From NCBI GenBank assembly GCA_051007175.1, contig JBPCSL010000193.1, positions 1-19,644 on the forward strand: a stretch of DNA of 19,644 bases. Direction: 5' to 3'. The position numbers were made by a program, and so were the translations under genes. Below, piece after piece: positions 8,640 through 15,612 of the stretch. The notes under the pieces were generated by a model. The model worked only from the letters and a program-made list of their open reading frames with translations, searched no databases and was not told the DNA's origin. Within the stretch, counting starts at the first letter, position 1. Every line of letters starts with the position of its first letter. The DNA is from Mxb001 sp051007175. GTDB lineage: Bacteria > Actinomycetota > Actinomycetes > S36-B12.

Positions 8640-9860
8640 TCATGTCGCCATGGTGGATGCCGCGATGCGGCGGGCGAACTCCGCCAGTGCACGGCGCGAT
8701 GCCGATCGCGGGGCCGCCTCGGCCAGTGTCAGCCCCTCGCGCAGGCACGTGTCGAAGGCGTCCCGGTCGTCGGGCACGAAGACCGCATGATCGATCCCCG
8801 CGTGACGCGACAGCGCCTCGGCGGCCTGGCCCTCGGGGTCACGGCCGAGCGCGCCTCGGCGCACGCGCGTCACGACGACGTGCACCGGGGTGTCCCCGGC
8901 GATGCGCCGCAGGTCGGCGAGCCCGGTGATGAGTCGCTCGATGCCCACCGGATCCGCCGACCCCACGGCGATCACGGCATCGGCCGCGGCCAGGGCCGAC
9001 AGGGTCGCCGCATTGCGGCGCGGCGTACGCGTGTCGAGCAGGTATTCCTCATCGGCCTCGAGGGAGAAACCGACATCCGCGACCGTGAGCCCCGGCGTCG
9101 CGCGACACGCATCCCAGAGCGTCGCCAGCGAGGAAGGGCGCATCTCCGCCCATCGATCCGCGCGAGGGATGCCGGTGAGCACGCGCCACGATCCCTCGAT
9201 CGTGCGGGCGGTGGCGGCCAAGGACAGCGGATCAAGCCGACCGCTATCCGCCTGACGGCAGGCGACGACGATCCCGGCGGCCTCCTCGAGCAGGCCGAGC
9301 TGCGTCGCAATGCTGCCGCCATAGGTGTCGGCATCCACGAGTAGGCATGCCGTGCCGGCCCTCGACACCTCGTCTGCGAGGGCGATGGCCACGCTGGTGC
9401 GCCCCGGTGCGCCGTGCGGTCCCCACACGGCCACGAGCCGCCCGGGCGACGCATCCGGCTCCGCCTCGACGACGATGTCCGGGATGACGGCATCGGGGTC
9501 GTCGATCGCGCGCGCGAGATCCAGGGCCGCGGACCCGACGTCCTCCGTCATCACGCGGACGACCGGCACGTCGAGGTCGCGCAGCCGGCGCCATCCCGTG
9601 TCGTCCCCCAGGGCGGCGATGCCGACGACGCGCACGTCGGCCGCGCCCAGGCGGGCGACGGTGTCTCGCGCCAGGCGCGGGAGCCCGGGGCCCACAACGG
9701 CGACCCGCGCACGGCCTCCCGCTGCCGCACCGAGAAGGTCGACGGCGTCGACGCAGCGTCGCACGATGGTGACGGGGGCACCCGGACGCGTGAGCTCCGC
9801 GACAAGCTCCGGCTCGCCGGGCAGCCCCGGGGCTCCGAGCAGGATCGGCACGCCGGACAT
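8640..9860 (-). CDS. CpaE/MinD-like P-loop ATPase
   Basis: A 406-residue protein with a C-terminal ParA/MinD-type ATPase domain. Residues about 1-130 form a receiver-like region, as in CpaE/TadZ. The nucleotide loop is WGPHGAPGRTS (146-156), a deviant Walker A in which the P-loop lysine position is Arg154; Walker B-like LLVDADTYGGS is at 173-183. This WGPxGAPGRT form is, as I recall, usual in actinobacterial CpaE-like proteins. The ATG at 9860 overlaps the TGA of the SAF gene by one base (TGATG); an in-frame GTG at 9863 is the alternative. CpaE proteins localise Flp/Tad pilus assembly, and the coupled CpaB-like gene agrees, but no TadA/B/C or pilin gene is in the window, so the partner machinery is unknown. 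Confidence 0.85.
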   Translation of the reverse strand: MSGVPILLGAPGLPGEPELVAELTRPGAPVTIVRRCVDAVDLLGAAAGGRARVAVVGPGLPRLARDTVARLGAADVRVVGIAALGDDTGWRRLRDLDVPVVRVMTEDVGSAALDLARAIDDPDAVIPDIVVEAEPDASPGRLVAVWGPHGAPGRTSVAIALADEVSRAGTACLLVDADTYGGSIATQLGLLEEAAGIVVACRQADSGRLDPLSLAATARTIEGSWRVLTGIPRADRWAEMRPSSLATLWDACRATPGLTVADVGFSLEADEEYLLDTRTPRRNAATLSALAAADAVIAVGSADPVGIERLITGLADLRRIAGDTPVHVVVTRVRRGALGRDPEGQAAEALSRHAGIDHAVFVPDDRDAFDTCLREGLTLAEAAPRSASRRALAEFARRIAASTMAT

Positions 9861-10528
9861 CACGGCACCTGCCCGACCGGCACACGCACGAGGTCGAGCG
9901 CACCGGAGCGCACCGCGGAGAGGAGCTCAGCGGTCGCATCCGGGGTCACCTCCAAGACGACGCCGAACTCCCCGCCGAGGCCCACCGAATCGGCCGCCAC
10001 CGTCGAGACGAGGGCATCGGCCAGCACCAGGCGGGGCTTGGCGGGCACGCCCAGGTCGCCGCCCTCCGAGGCATAGACATCCACGCGCTCTCCCGGTGCC
10101 AGGTCCACGGGTGCGTGCAGGGGCTCGACCGGCACCGTCACCCATCGCACGTCGGGCGTCGGCGCATCGATGGCGGCCGGGAGCAACTCACCGGCCGTGA
10201 CGTCGCGGGCGAGCCGCGCCGTGGGGAGACCACTGGCCACGGCGTACGCCGCCGCCGCAGTGCGGGGAACATCCACTGCGGAGACGTCGTCCGGGCCGAT
10301 GACCGTGCCCGCCGCGATGTCACGGGAGACCTGCCACACGCGGACCGTGTCGCCGTCCGAGGCCAGCATCCGGGCTCCGATGAGCATGCAGCCGATGACG
10401 ATGCCCACGCCCGCCAGGACGCGGGCATCGCGCCACCAGGGGCGCCTGCCGCGTGCGGCAGGCGGGGAGACCGGGCGCGGCTCGTCCGATCCCCCCGGTC
10501 GTGGCCGGGAGAGCAAAGACAGGGACAT
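9860..10528 (-). CDS. Membrane-anchored SAF-domain protein, CpaB/RcpC-like
   Basis: A 222-residue protein. A proline/arginine-rich cytoplasmic tail (1-36) precedes one membrane helix (about 37-55), then a SAF domain (about 62-122; DIAAGTVIGPDDV is typical) and a second beta-rich region (128-222). This matches the CpaB/RcpC family, periplasmic or wall-side parts of Flp/Tad pilus secretion, and small actinobacterial SAF proteins of unknown role. The ATG at 10528 has a strong GAGGAG four bases upstream. Its stop overlaps the start of the CpaE-like ATPase, so the two are translationally coupled and probably work together. It is the first gene of the long leftward run and diverges from the small HTH regulator gene 165 bases away. 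Confidence 0.82.
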   Translation of the reverse strand: MSLSLLSRPRPGGSDEPRPVSPPAARGRRPWWRDARVLAGVGIVIGCMLIGARMLASDGDTVRVWQVSRDIAAGTVIGPDDVSAVDVPRTAAAAYAVASGLPTARLARDVTAGELLPAAIDAPTPDVRWVTVPVEPLHAPVDLAPGERVDVYASEGGDLGVPAKPRLVLADALVSTVAADSVGLGGEFGVVLEVTPDATAELLSAVRSGALDLVRVPVGQVP

Positions 10529-10693
10529 GGGACTCCTCGAGTCGAAGGACGTTGCTCCCAGGATCGGGACGCGATGCCCGGTATCGCGCGTCAGTGATCG
10601 CTTCGCTCACCGGCCATGCGCGGTCTTTGCGCGGTCGTCCACAGCTGACGGCGACGGCTTCTCTCAGATCCCGATCGCTGCCATCATCCCGGC
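10529..10693. other. Divergent intergenic region between SAF gene and HTH gene
   Basis: 165 bases that must hold promoters for both directions. No TANNNT box with a matching -35 was found for the SAF gene. The HTH gene has only a weak CATCAT ending six bases before its ATG. The region contains an imperfect palindrome at 10594-10610 (GTGA/TCAC arms) and a helically phased 9-base direct repeat at 10617-10636. Confidence 0.5.
10617..10636. repeat. Tandem 9-base direct repeat, 11-base period
   Basis: TGCGCGGTC occurs at 10617-10625 and again at 10628-10636, one helical turn apart, about 60-75 bases upstream of the HTH gene. This is a candidate operator for a regulator that binds direct repeats, possibly the adjacent HTH protein. 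Confidence 0.4.
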
Positions 10694-10918
10694 ATGCCCC
10701 GCTTCCTCACGCTGGCCGATGTGGCGGAGGTCCTCAGCATCTCCGCGGCCCAGGCCTATGCCCTCGTGCGCAGCGGCGACCTGCGCGCCATCAAGGTGGG
10801 CGGCCGGGGGCAGTGGCGCATCGAGGAGAGCGAGCTCGAGTCCTACATCGCGAGGATGTACTCGGAGACCGAGGAGTTCGTGCGCTCGCACCCGTTCAGC
10901 GACGCCGTATCGCGGTGA
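10694..10918 (+). CDS. Small helix-turn-helix protein, excisionase/MerR-like fold
   Basis: A 74-residue DNA-binding protein of the excisionase/AlpA type (MerR-like winged helix). LTLADVAEVLSISAAQAYALVRSGDL (5-30) gives the helix-turn-helix, and KVGGRGQWRIEESELESYI (34-52) the wing and following helix. Nothing phage-like surrounds it, so a housekeeping transcription factor, in the manner of actinobacterial BldC-type small regulators, is likelier than a true excisionase. No Shine-Dalgarno precedes the ATG; a weak CATCAT ends six bases upstream, allowing a leaderless start. Its 3' end overlaps the convergent hypothetical gene by 23 bases. The target genes are not known; the divergent SAF/CpaE operon is the obvious candidate. 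Confidence 0.85.
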   Translation: MPRFLTLADVAEVLSISAAQAYALVRSGDLRAIKVGGRGQWRIEESELESYIARMYSETEEFVRSHPFSDAVSR

Positions 10919-11456
10919 TCGCGGCCAGCGGCACGGCGATCATGCGCCGCACCTCCGCCGAGCGCCTCGGGACTCCCGGATCATGCTCCGCCAGGTCGAG
11001 GTGATCGGCTCCCACCGCATCGATCGTGCCGTCCAGCGGCACGCTGCCCCGCCTCAGGACCCGGACCGTGCCGCGCGATCGCGACCATGCGCGGGCCACG
11101 GCCGCGAGGCCCAACCGGGCGGATGCCGAGTCCGCGACCACGACGGCCTCATCGGCACCGAGGACGGCCGCAATCCCCCAGGAGGGCACGGCCCACTCCC
11201 CGTCTTCGCTGCGCAGCACCACGACGTCGCGCCCCACGTCGAGGACGTCGCCGCCCACGGGGCCGTGCTCGGCGACCTCGAGGACGATGCGGCCCACAGC
11301 CCGCACACGATCGAGCAGCGCCACCTCCGCCCACGCGGCGCGCGCCAGCTCCTCCGCCGCCTGATCGTCCGCGGCGGCGAAGGTGGCGTCGGCCTGGGCA
11401 TCAAGGCCCGCGAGCACATCGGACAAGCGCGCATCGTCGCTGACTGGTTCATCCAC
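10896..11456 (-). CDS. Conserved hypothetical protein with two Sm-like repeats
   Basis: A 186-residue protein I recognise only as an actinobacterial hypothetical type. Residues 1-55 are helical and Ala-rich. Two beta-rich segments then share the pattern G-x-V/I-x-x-V-G-x-D ... V-P-x-x-x-I-x-A: about 69-97 (ending WAVPSWGIAAV) and about 143-183 (ending IAVPLAAITAI), suggesting a duplicated small barrel; between them lies ARLGLAAVARAWSR (113-126). The GTG at 11456 is chosen because a TACCCT box ends six bases upstream and sequence further upstream lacks coding character. There is no signal peptide. It overlaps the HTH gene tail to tail by 23 bases and diverges from the Rv3235-like gene. Function unknown. 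Confidence 0.72.
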   Translation of the reverse strand: MDEPVSDDARLSDVLAGLDAQADATFAAADDQAAEELARAAWAEVALLDRVRAVGRIVLEVAEHGPVGGDVLDVGRDVVVLRSEDGEWAVPSWGIAAVLGADEAVVVADSASARLGLAAVARAWSRSRGTVRVLRRGSVPLDGTIDAVGADHLDLAEHDPGVPRRSAEVRRMIAVPLAAITAIRRR

Positions 11457-11462
11457 AGTCGA

Positions 11463-11468
11463 AGGGTA
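11463..11468 (-). promoter_or_regulatory. -10 box for leaderless hypothetical gene
   Basis: TACCCT on the minus strand ends six bases before the GTG at 11456, predicting a leaderless transcript. No recognisable -35. Confidence 0.45.
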
Positions 11469-11473
11469 AGCGG

Positions 11474-11502
11474 TTGACTCCCGATCGCGCTGCCCGTGGA
11501 AT
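11474..11502 (+). promoter_or_regulatory. Promoter of the Rv3235-like gene
   Basis: TTGACT at 11474-11479, a 17-base spacer, then TGGAAT at 11497-11502. The predicted start near 11509 gives a leader of about 54 bases that ends in a normal Shine-Dalgarno, unlike the leaderless neighbours. Confidence 0.5.
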
Positions 11503-11517
11503 GCACAGGAATCGCAC

Positions 11518-11535
11518 GCAAACGCAGGCAAACGC
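11518..11535 (+). repeat. Phased 8-base direct repeat in leader
   Basis: GCAAACGC occurs at 11518-11525 and 11528-11535, a 10-base period, between the predicted promoter and the ribosome binding site of the Rv3235-like gene. Possible protein-binding site; no regulator is identified. Confidence 0.3.
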
Positions 11536-11562
11536 CCACCACCGCACCACTTTGGAGGATCC

Positions 11563-12054
11563 ATGTCCCGCACCCTCGCCACCGAGCAGGCGCTTCCGCT
11601 CGACTGGGTCCTGCCCAGCGGACTTCCCGCCGTCCCGCCGCCGGCTCGCCACCTGCGCCTCGTGCCGGGCGGGCAGGCCACGGATCGGCGCGCCCCCATC
11701 ACCGCCCCCGACGGCACCCGGCTCCCGGCCCCCGCCCCCTGGGTCGCCCGGCTCGCGCCCGCGATCCTCGAGGTCGTGGCCGGGGAGCGACCCTCCGGGC
11801 AGCTCACCCGGTGGGTGAGTGCGGAGATCCGCGAGACCCTCGCGCGGCGGGGGGCCGCCGCCCTGCGCCACCCCGCGGGCAAGGGGCGCGGCCCGGTGTG
11901 CCGGCGAGTTCGCTCGGTCCGGGTGACCGAGCCCGCCCCCGGCGTCGTCGAGGCCAGCGCCGTCGTCCTCGGCGCGGAGCGGGCCCGCGCCGTCGCGGTG
12001 CGCCTCGAGGCCGTCCGGGGCCGCTGGCTCGCCACGGCCGTCGAGATCGGCTGA
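11563..12054 (+). CDS. Rv3235-family protein (DUF6459-like)
   Basis: A 163-residue protein resembling the actinobacterial Rv3235 family. Residues 1-58 are Pro/Ala-rich and probably disordered. The conserved part starts with WVARLAPAILEVVAGERPSG (59-78) and QLTRWVSAEIRETL (79-92); a beta-rich C-terminus (about 110-163) ends in GRWLATAVEIG, typical of the family. In many actinobacteria the gene lies near secA; no secA is seen here. The ATG at 11563 has GGAGG (11554-11558) four bases upstream. No signal peptide or membrane helix. The molecular role is unknown, and an NTF2-like fold is only my suggestion. Confidence 0.82.
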   Translation: MSRTLATEQALPLDWVLPSGLPAVPPPARHLRLVPGGQATDRRAPITAPDGTRLPAPAPWVARLAPAILEVVAGERPSGQLTRWVSAEIRETLARRGAAALRHPAGKGRGPVCRRVRSVRVTEPAPGVVEASAVVLGAERARAVAVRLEAVRGRWLATAVEIG

Positions 12055-12091
12055 CCCGGAAGTCCTCCCCTTCCGTGAGTCCTCCCCCCGC

Positions 12092-12120
12092 TTGACCTAT
12101 TGTCCGGATGTCCGTACATT
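12092..12120 (+). promoter_or_regulatory. Strong promoter of gntR, leaderless
   Basis: TTGACC at 12092-12097, an exact 17-base spacer, then TACATT at 12115-12120. Six bases later comes GTG at 12127, where transcription would be expected to start. This is the best-formed promoter in the window. Confidence 0.75.
12108..12119. promoter_or_regulatory. Candidate GntR operator over the -10
   Basis: ATGTCCGTACAT is a near-palindrome (10 of 12 positions symmetric) with the GT-N-AC layout of GntR-family sites. It overlaps the -10 box, so a bound regulator would block its own promoter. An outer GGATG/CATCC pair (12106-12110, 12122-12126) extends the symmetry. Confidence 0.5.
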
Positions 12121-12126
12121 TCATCC

Positions 12127-12906
12127 GTGACCGTCCCCACGGGCCTCGGCCCCCGGCGCCCGGATCGCGCGAGCCCCGTGCCCCTGTGGAGCCAGGTCTG
12201 CGAGGACCTGCGGCGTCGGATCGCCGCCCATGAGTTCGATCCCGGTTTCCCCGGCGAGCTGTCGCTCACCGAGGAGTACGAGGTCAGTCGCCACACGATC
12301 CGGGAGGCGTTGCGCGTGCTACGCGGCGAGGGCCTCGTGCGCAGCGGGCGCGGCCGCGGGAGCATCGTGACGGCACCGCGCTACCGCCAGAGCCTGGGGG
12401 CGCTCTACTCGCTCTTCGACACTCTCGCCGCCCAGGGCGCGACGCAGCGCAGCGAGGTGCTGCGTCTCGCGCCGACGACCAACGCGACGATCGCCGCCTA
12501 CCTCTCCCTGCCGACGGCCACTCCCCTCGTCGTGCTTGAGCGCGTGCGCCTGGTCGACGATGAGCCCCTCGCCCACGACACGTCCTGGCTGCCAGCCGCG
12601 GTTGCCGCACCACTCCTCGAATGCGACTTCACACGGACGGGCCTGTATGCCGAGCTGCAGCGGTTCGGCGTCCTCATCGACTCCGGCTCCGAGCGCGTCT
12701 CCGCTGTCGGTGCGCCACGCCACATTGCCACCCACCTGGGGGTCCCCGCGCAGGCGCCCACCTTCTCCATCGAGCGGCTCGGCCTGGCGGGCGGACGACC
12801 GGCCGAATGGCGCGAGAGCTTCGTCCGCGGGGATCGCTTCAGCCTCGAGGCGGACTGGACCCCGGCCGGTACGTCACTCACCGCGACCACAGGAGACCGC
12901 CCATGA
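12127..12906 (+). CDS. GntR-family transcriptional regulator with UTRA domain
   Basis: A 259-residue regulator of the HutC-type GntR subfamily. The winged helix spans about 18-81, with LSLTEEYEVSRHTIREALRV as the helix-turn-helix and GEGLVRSGRGRGSIV as the wing. A UTRA ligand-binding domain follows (about 93-245; LVVLERVRLVDDEPLAHDTS is typical). GTG at 12127 is chosen because a well-formed promoter puts +1 on it; an upstream in-frame TTG at 12100 would lie inside the promoter. Its last four bases overlap the start of the exporter gene (ATGA), so regulator and exporter are coupled. It probably represses itself and the exporter/PLP genes in response to a small molecule that cannot be read from the sequence. 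Confidence 0.9.
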   Translation: MTVPTGLGPRRPDRASPVPLWSQVCEDLRRRIAAHEFDPGFPGELSLTEEYEVSRHTIREALRVLRGEGLVRSGRGRGSIVTAPRYRQSLGALYSLFDTLAAQGATQRSEVLRLAPTTNATIAAYLSLPTATPLVVLERVRLVDDEPLAHDTSWLPAAVAAPLLECDFTRTGLYAELQRFGVLIDSGSERVSAVGAPRHIATHLGVPAQAPTFSIERLGLAGGRPAEWRESFVRGDRFSLEADWTPAGTSLTATTGDRP

Positions 12907-13862
12907 TCGGCCTGGCTGCCTTCCTCGCCATCTTCATCGGCATGGCCGTTGGCATGCTCGGCGGAGGGGGCTCGATCCTCACCACGCCACTGCTCATCTA
13001 CGTGCTCGGCTTCGACGCCAAGCAGGCGATCGCCGCCAGTCTCTTCGTCGTCGGCGTCACCTCGGTCTTCGGCCTCATCAGCCATGCGCGCGCCGGTCGC
13101 GTCGTGTGGCGCATCGGGCTCATCTTCGGCGGAGCCGGGATGGTCGGTGCCTTCATCGGCGGCCAGATCGGAGCCCACCTTCCGAGCACCCTCCTGCTCG
13201 CCGCCTTTGCCGTGATGATGGGCGTCACTGCAGTCGCCATGATCCGCGGCCGCAAGCAGGTCAAGGGGACGGCACACAAGTCGCTTCCGCTGTTCCACAT
13301 CATCCTCGACGGACTCATCGTCGGATTCGTGACGGGCCTTGTGGGCGCGGGCGGCGGATTCCTCGTCGTGCCCGCCCTGGCACTCCTCGCCGGCCTTCCC
13401 ATGCCGCGGGCCGTCGCGACGTCCCTGCTCGTGGTCGCCATGAAGTCCTTCGCCGGTCTCGCTGGCTACATCTTCGCGTTTGGCGGCGGCTCCCTCGTGA
13501 GCCTCAACCCGGAGACGAAGATCAACTGGGGCGTCACCCTCATCGTGACGGGCGCGGCGATCATCGGCGCCCTCATCGGTAGCCGCCTGGTCGGCAAGGT
13601 CCATCCCGACAAGCTCCGCATGGCGTTCGGCTACTTCGTCCTCGTCATGGCTGTCTTCATCCTCAGCCAGCAGATCGGATCCGCGGTCGTGAACTACGCC
13701 GAGCGCGGCTGGCTGGAGCTCGCGGAGGTCATCATCGGAGCGGCCGCCGTCGCGGGGTTCTTCGTCTGGCTCATCCGGCGGCCCAGCAAGATCCCGCTGG
13801 CCGACTTCGATGAGCCCATCGCGGACAACTCTGACTCCGGCAGCCAGACTCGCACCCCCTAG
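12903..13862 (+). CDS. TauE/SafE-family (TSUP) membrane exporter
   Basis: A 319-residue integral membrane protein with about eight hydrophobic segments and the two glycine-rich repeats that mark the TauE/SafE family: GMLGGGGS (17-24) and GLVGAGGGFLVVP (145-157), one per half. Family members move sulfite, sulfoacetate or other small anions outward; the annotation sulfite exporter is generic. The C-terminal tail (about 293-319) is hydrophilic. The ATG at 12903 overlaps the gntR stop by four bases (ATGA). Coding-like sequence continues open upstream in this frame but lies inside gntR and is not part of the protein. The PLP enzyme gene follows after 26 bases, suggesting that the exporter handles that enzyme's product. 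Confidence 0.9.
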   Translation: MIGLAAFLAIFIGMAVGMLGGGGSILTTPLLIYVLGFDAKQAIAASLFVVGVTSVFGLISHARAGRVVWRIGLIFGGAGMVGAFIGGQIGAHLPSTLLLAAFAVMMGVTAVAMIRGRKQVKGTAHKSLPLFHIILDGLIVGFVTGLVGAGGGFLVVPALALLAGLPMPRAVATSLLVVAMKSFAGLAGYIFAFGGGSLVSLNPETKINWGVTLIVTGAAIIGALIGSRLVGKVHPDKLRMAFGYFVLVMAVFILSQQIGSAVVNYAERGWLELAEVIIGAAAVAGFFVWLIRRPSKIPLADFDEPIADNSDSGSQTRTP

Positions 13863-13874
13863 ACCCTCCCCAGG

Positions 13875-13885
13875 CGTACGGTACG
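13875..13885. promoter_or_regulatory. CGTAC palindrome with -10 box for PLP gene
   Basis: CGTAC-G-GTACG is a perfect inverted repeat around one base. It contains TACGGT (13877-13882), which ends six bases before the GTG at 13889, so a leaderless secondary promoter is possible. CGTAC lies at the same distance from the start codon as CGTAC in the gntR promoter (12113-12117). Confidence 0.4.
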
Positions 13886-13888
13886 AGG

Positions 13889-15574
13889 GTGGCCGAGCAA
13901 CCCCCGATCCTGGAGCGCATACGCGAGTCCGTCATTGGCGAGGACAGCGTCATGCTCGGGCCCTTCGGACCGCGACGCGTAACCTACACCGACTACACGG
14001 CGAGCGGACGCGCCCTTACCTTCATCGAGGACTTCATTCGCGAGGAGGTCCTTCCCTCCTATGCCAATACCCACACCGAGTCCAGCGGCACCGGCCTGCA
14101 GACCACCCGCCTCCGCGAGGATGCGCGCCGGATCATTCGCGACTCCGTGCACGGTGATGACTCCACGTGCGTGATCTTCGCCGGCAGCGGATGCACCGGG
14201 GCGATCGACAAGCTCGTGGGCATCCTCAACCTGCGGATTCCCGCCGACCTCGACGTCCGATACGGCCTCAGCGCGTCCATTCCCGACGAGGAGAGGCCCG
14301 TCGTCCTCATCGGGCCCTTCGAGCATCACAGCAACGAGCTGCCGTGGCGGGAGTCGATCGCCGACCTGGTGACGATCCCCGAGGACCGCGACGGCCATGT
14401 CGACCTGGATGCCCTCGAGGCCGCCCTCAGGACGTACCAGGACAGGCCTCTCATCATCGGCGCCTTCAGCGCTGCCAGCAATGTCACCGGCATCCTTACC
14501 GACACCGACGCCGTCACCGAGCTCCTGCACCGTTACGGCGCCCTCGCCGTGTGGGACTACGCCGCGGCCGCTCCCTATGTCGACATCGACATGCGTCCCG
14601 AGGATCCCGCGACTGCCAAGGATGCCGTGGTGCTGTCCCCGCACAAGTTCGTCGGCGGCCCGGGCACACCCGGGATCCTCATCGTCCGTCGCGGCCTTCT
14701 CGCCAACACCGTGCCCGCCGTGGTGGGCGGTGGCACCGTCGCCTACGTCAATCCGGAGGAGCACGTCTACCTCGATGACCCGGTCCATCGGGAGGAGGCC
14801 GGCACCCCGGCCATCATCGAGTCGATCCGCGCCGGGCTCGTCTTCCAGTTGAAGAACGCCGTGGGCGTCGACACCATCAAGACGCGCGAGGAGGAGCTGC
14901 TCCGACAGGCGATCGCGGCCTGGAGCACGCATCCGCGCATCGACATCCTGGGCAATCCCGAAGTCGACCGCCTGTCGATCGTCTCCTTCACCATCCGCGC
15001 GACCGGGGGCGGCTACGTCCACCACAACGCCATCGTCGCCATGCTGAACGACTTGTTCGGCATCCAGGCTCGCGGGGGCTGCTCATGCGCCGGGCCCTAC
15101 GGCCACCGACTGCTCGGCATCGACCTCGATCGCTCGCATGCCTTCGAGCGCGAGATCCGCGGGGGCTGCGAGGGCATCAAGCCCGGCTGGGTGCGCGTGA
15201 ACTTCAACTACTTCATCGAGGACGAGGTGGCCGACTACATCAGGGCCGCCGTGCTCCTTGTCGCCGACTCCGGTGAGCGCCTGCTGCCGATCTACACCTT
15301 CGATGCCACCACCGGCATCTGGCGGCATCGCCAGGATGCCGTCGAGCCGCCGCTGCGCCTGACCGACCTGGCCTATGACGCGAGCGGGGGCCTCATTTTC
15401 CCGCGCCACGAGGAGCGGCTGCCGCTGTCGGCCCTGCAGGAGCACCTGCGCCAGGCGCGCGAGATCCTGGCGGCGCAGCAGGACCTTCCCGCGGATGCGG
15501 CCGTGAACCCCGACTTCGATGCCCTGCGCTGGTTTCCGCTGCCGGAGACCTGTCTCATCGAGACCCGCGCATAA
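13889..15574 (+). CDS. Class-V PLP-dependent enzyme, cysteine-desulfurase-like
   Basis: A 561-residue fold-type-I PLP enzyme of the aminotransferase class V family (SufS/CsdA relatives). Residues expected for cofactor and catalysis are visible: the EHHSN stretch (145-149; one of these His should stack on PLP), Asp223 in VWDYAAAAP, Lys253 in SPHKFVGGPG for the internal aldimine, and Cys398/Cys400 in RGGCSCAGPYG, where SufS-type enzymes carry the sulfur-accepting cysteine. At 561 residues it is about 150 longer than ordinary desulfurases; the extra part includes the C-terminal 110 residues. Start GTG at 13889 has no properly spaced Shine-Dalgarno. Operon position behind gntR and the exporter hints at a desulfurase or sulfinate desulfinase releasing an exported sulfur anion; substrate unproven. 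Confidence 0.87.
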   Translation: MAEQPPILERIRESVIGEDSVMLGPFGPRRVTYTDYTASGRALTFIEDFIREEVLPSYANTHTESSGTGLQTTRLREDARRIIRDSVHGDDSTCVIFAGSGCTGAIDKLVGILNLRIPADLDVRYGLSASIPDEERPVVLIGPFEHHSNELPWRESIADLVTIPEDRDGHVDLDALEAALRTYQDRPLIIGAFSAASNVTGILTDTDAVTELLHRYGALAVWDYAAAAPYVDIDMRPEDPATAKDAVVLSPHKFVGGPGTPGILIVRRGLLANTVPAVVGGGTVAYVNPEEHVYLDDPVHREEAGTPAIIESIRAGLVFQLKNAVGVDTIKTREEELLRQAIAAWSTHPRIDILGNPEVDRLSIVSFTIRATGGGYVHHNAIVAMLNDLFGIQARGGCSCAGPYGHRLLGIDLDRSHAFEREIRGGCEGIKPGWVRVNFNYFIEDEVADYIRAAVLLVADSGERLLPIYTFDATTGIWRHRQDAVEPPLRLTDLAYDASGGLIFPRHEERLPLSALQEHLRQAREILAAQQDLPADAAVNPDFDALRWFPLPETCLIETRA

Positions 15575-15612
15575 ACACTGTCGGTCGGTCAGCCCCGAGC
15601 ATCCACCCTGCA

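Noticed and set aside
10694..10918. Excisionase of a prophage or integrative element
   Set aside because: No integrase, repressor or phage genes nearby; the surrounding genes are core actinobacterial types.
12100..12126. TTG start for GntR, adding nine residues
   Set aside because: These bases form the -10 region and spacer of the gntR promoter, and the extra residues do not look like the family.
11457..12365. Upstream extension of the two-barrel hypothetical gene on the minus strand
   Set aside because: The extra 300 residues are Arg/Thr/Pro-rich, run antisense to the Rv3235-like and gntR genes, and a -10 box marks the GTG at 11456 as the start.
12621..12902. Upstream extension of the exporter frame
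   Set aside because: It lies inside gntR and lacks membrane character; ATG at 12903 gives the normal TauE/SafE N-terminus.
13859..15025. Long open frame antisense to the PLP enzyme gene
   Set aside because: Same codon-bias artefact; no start signal or domain, and the sense strand encodes intact catalytic motifs.
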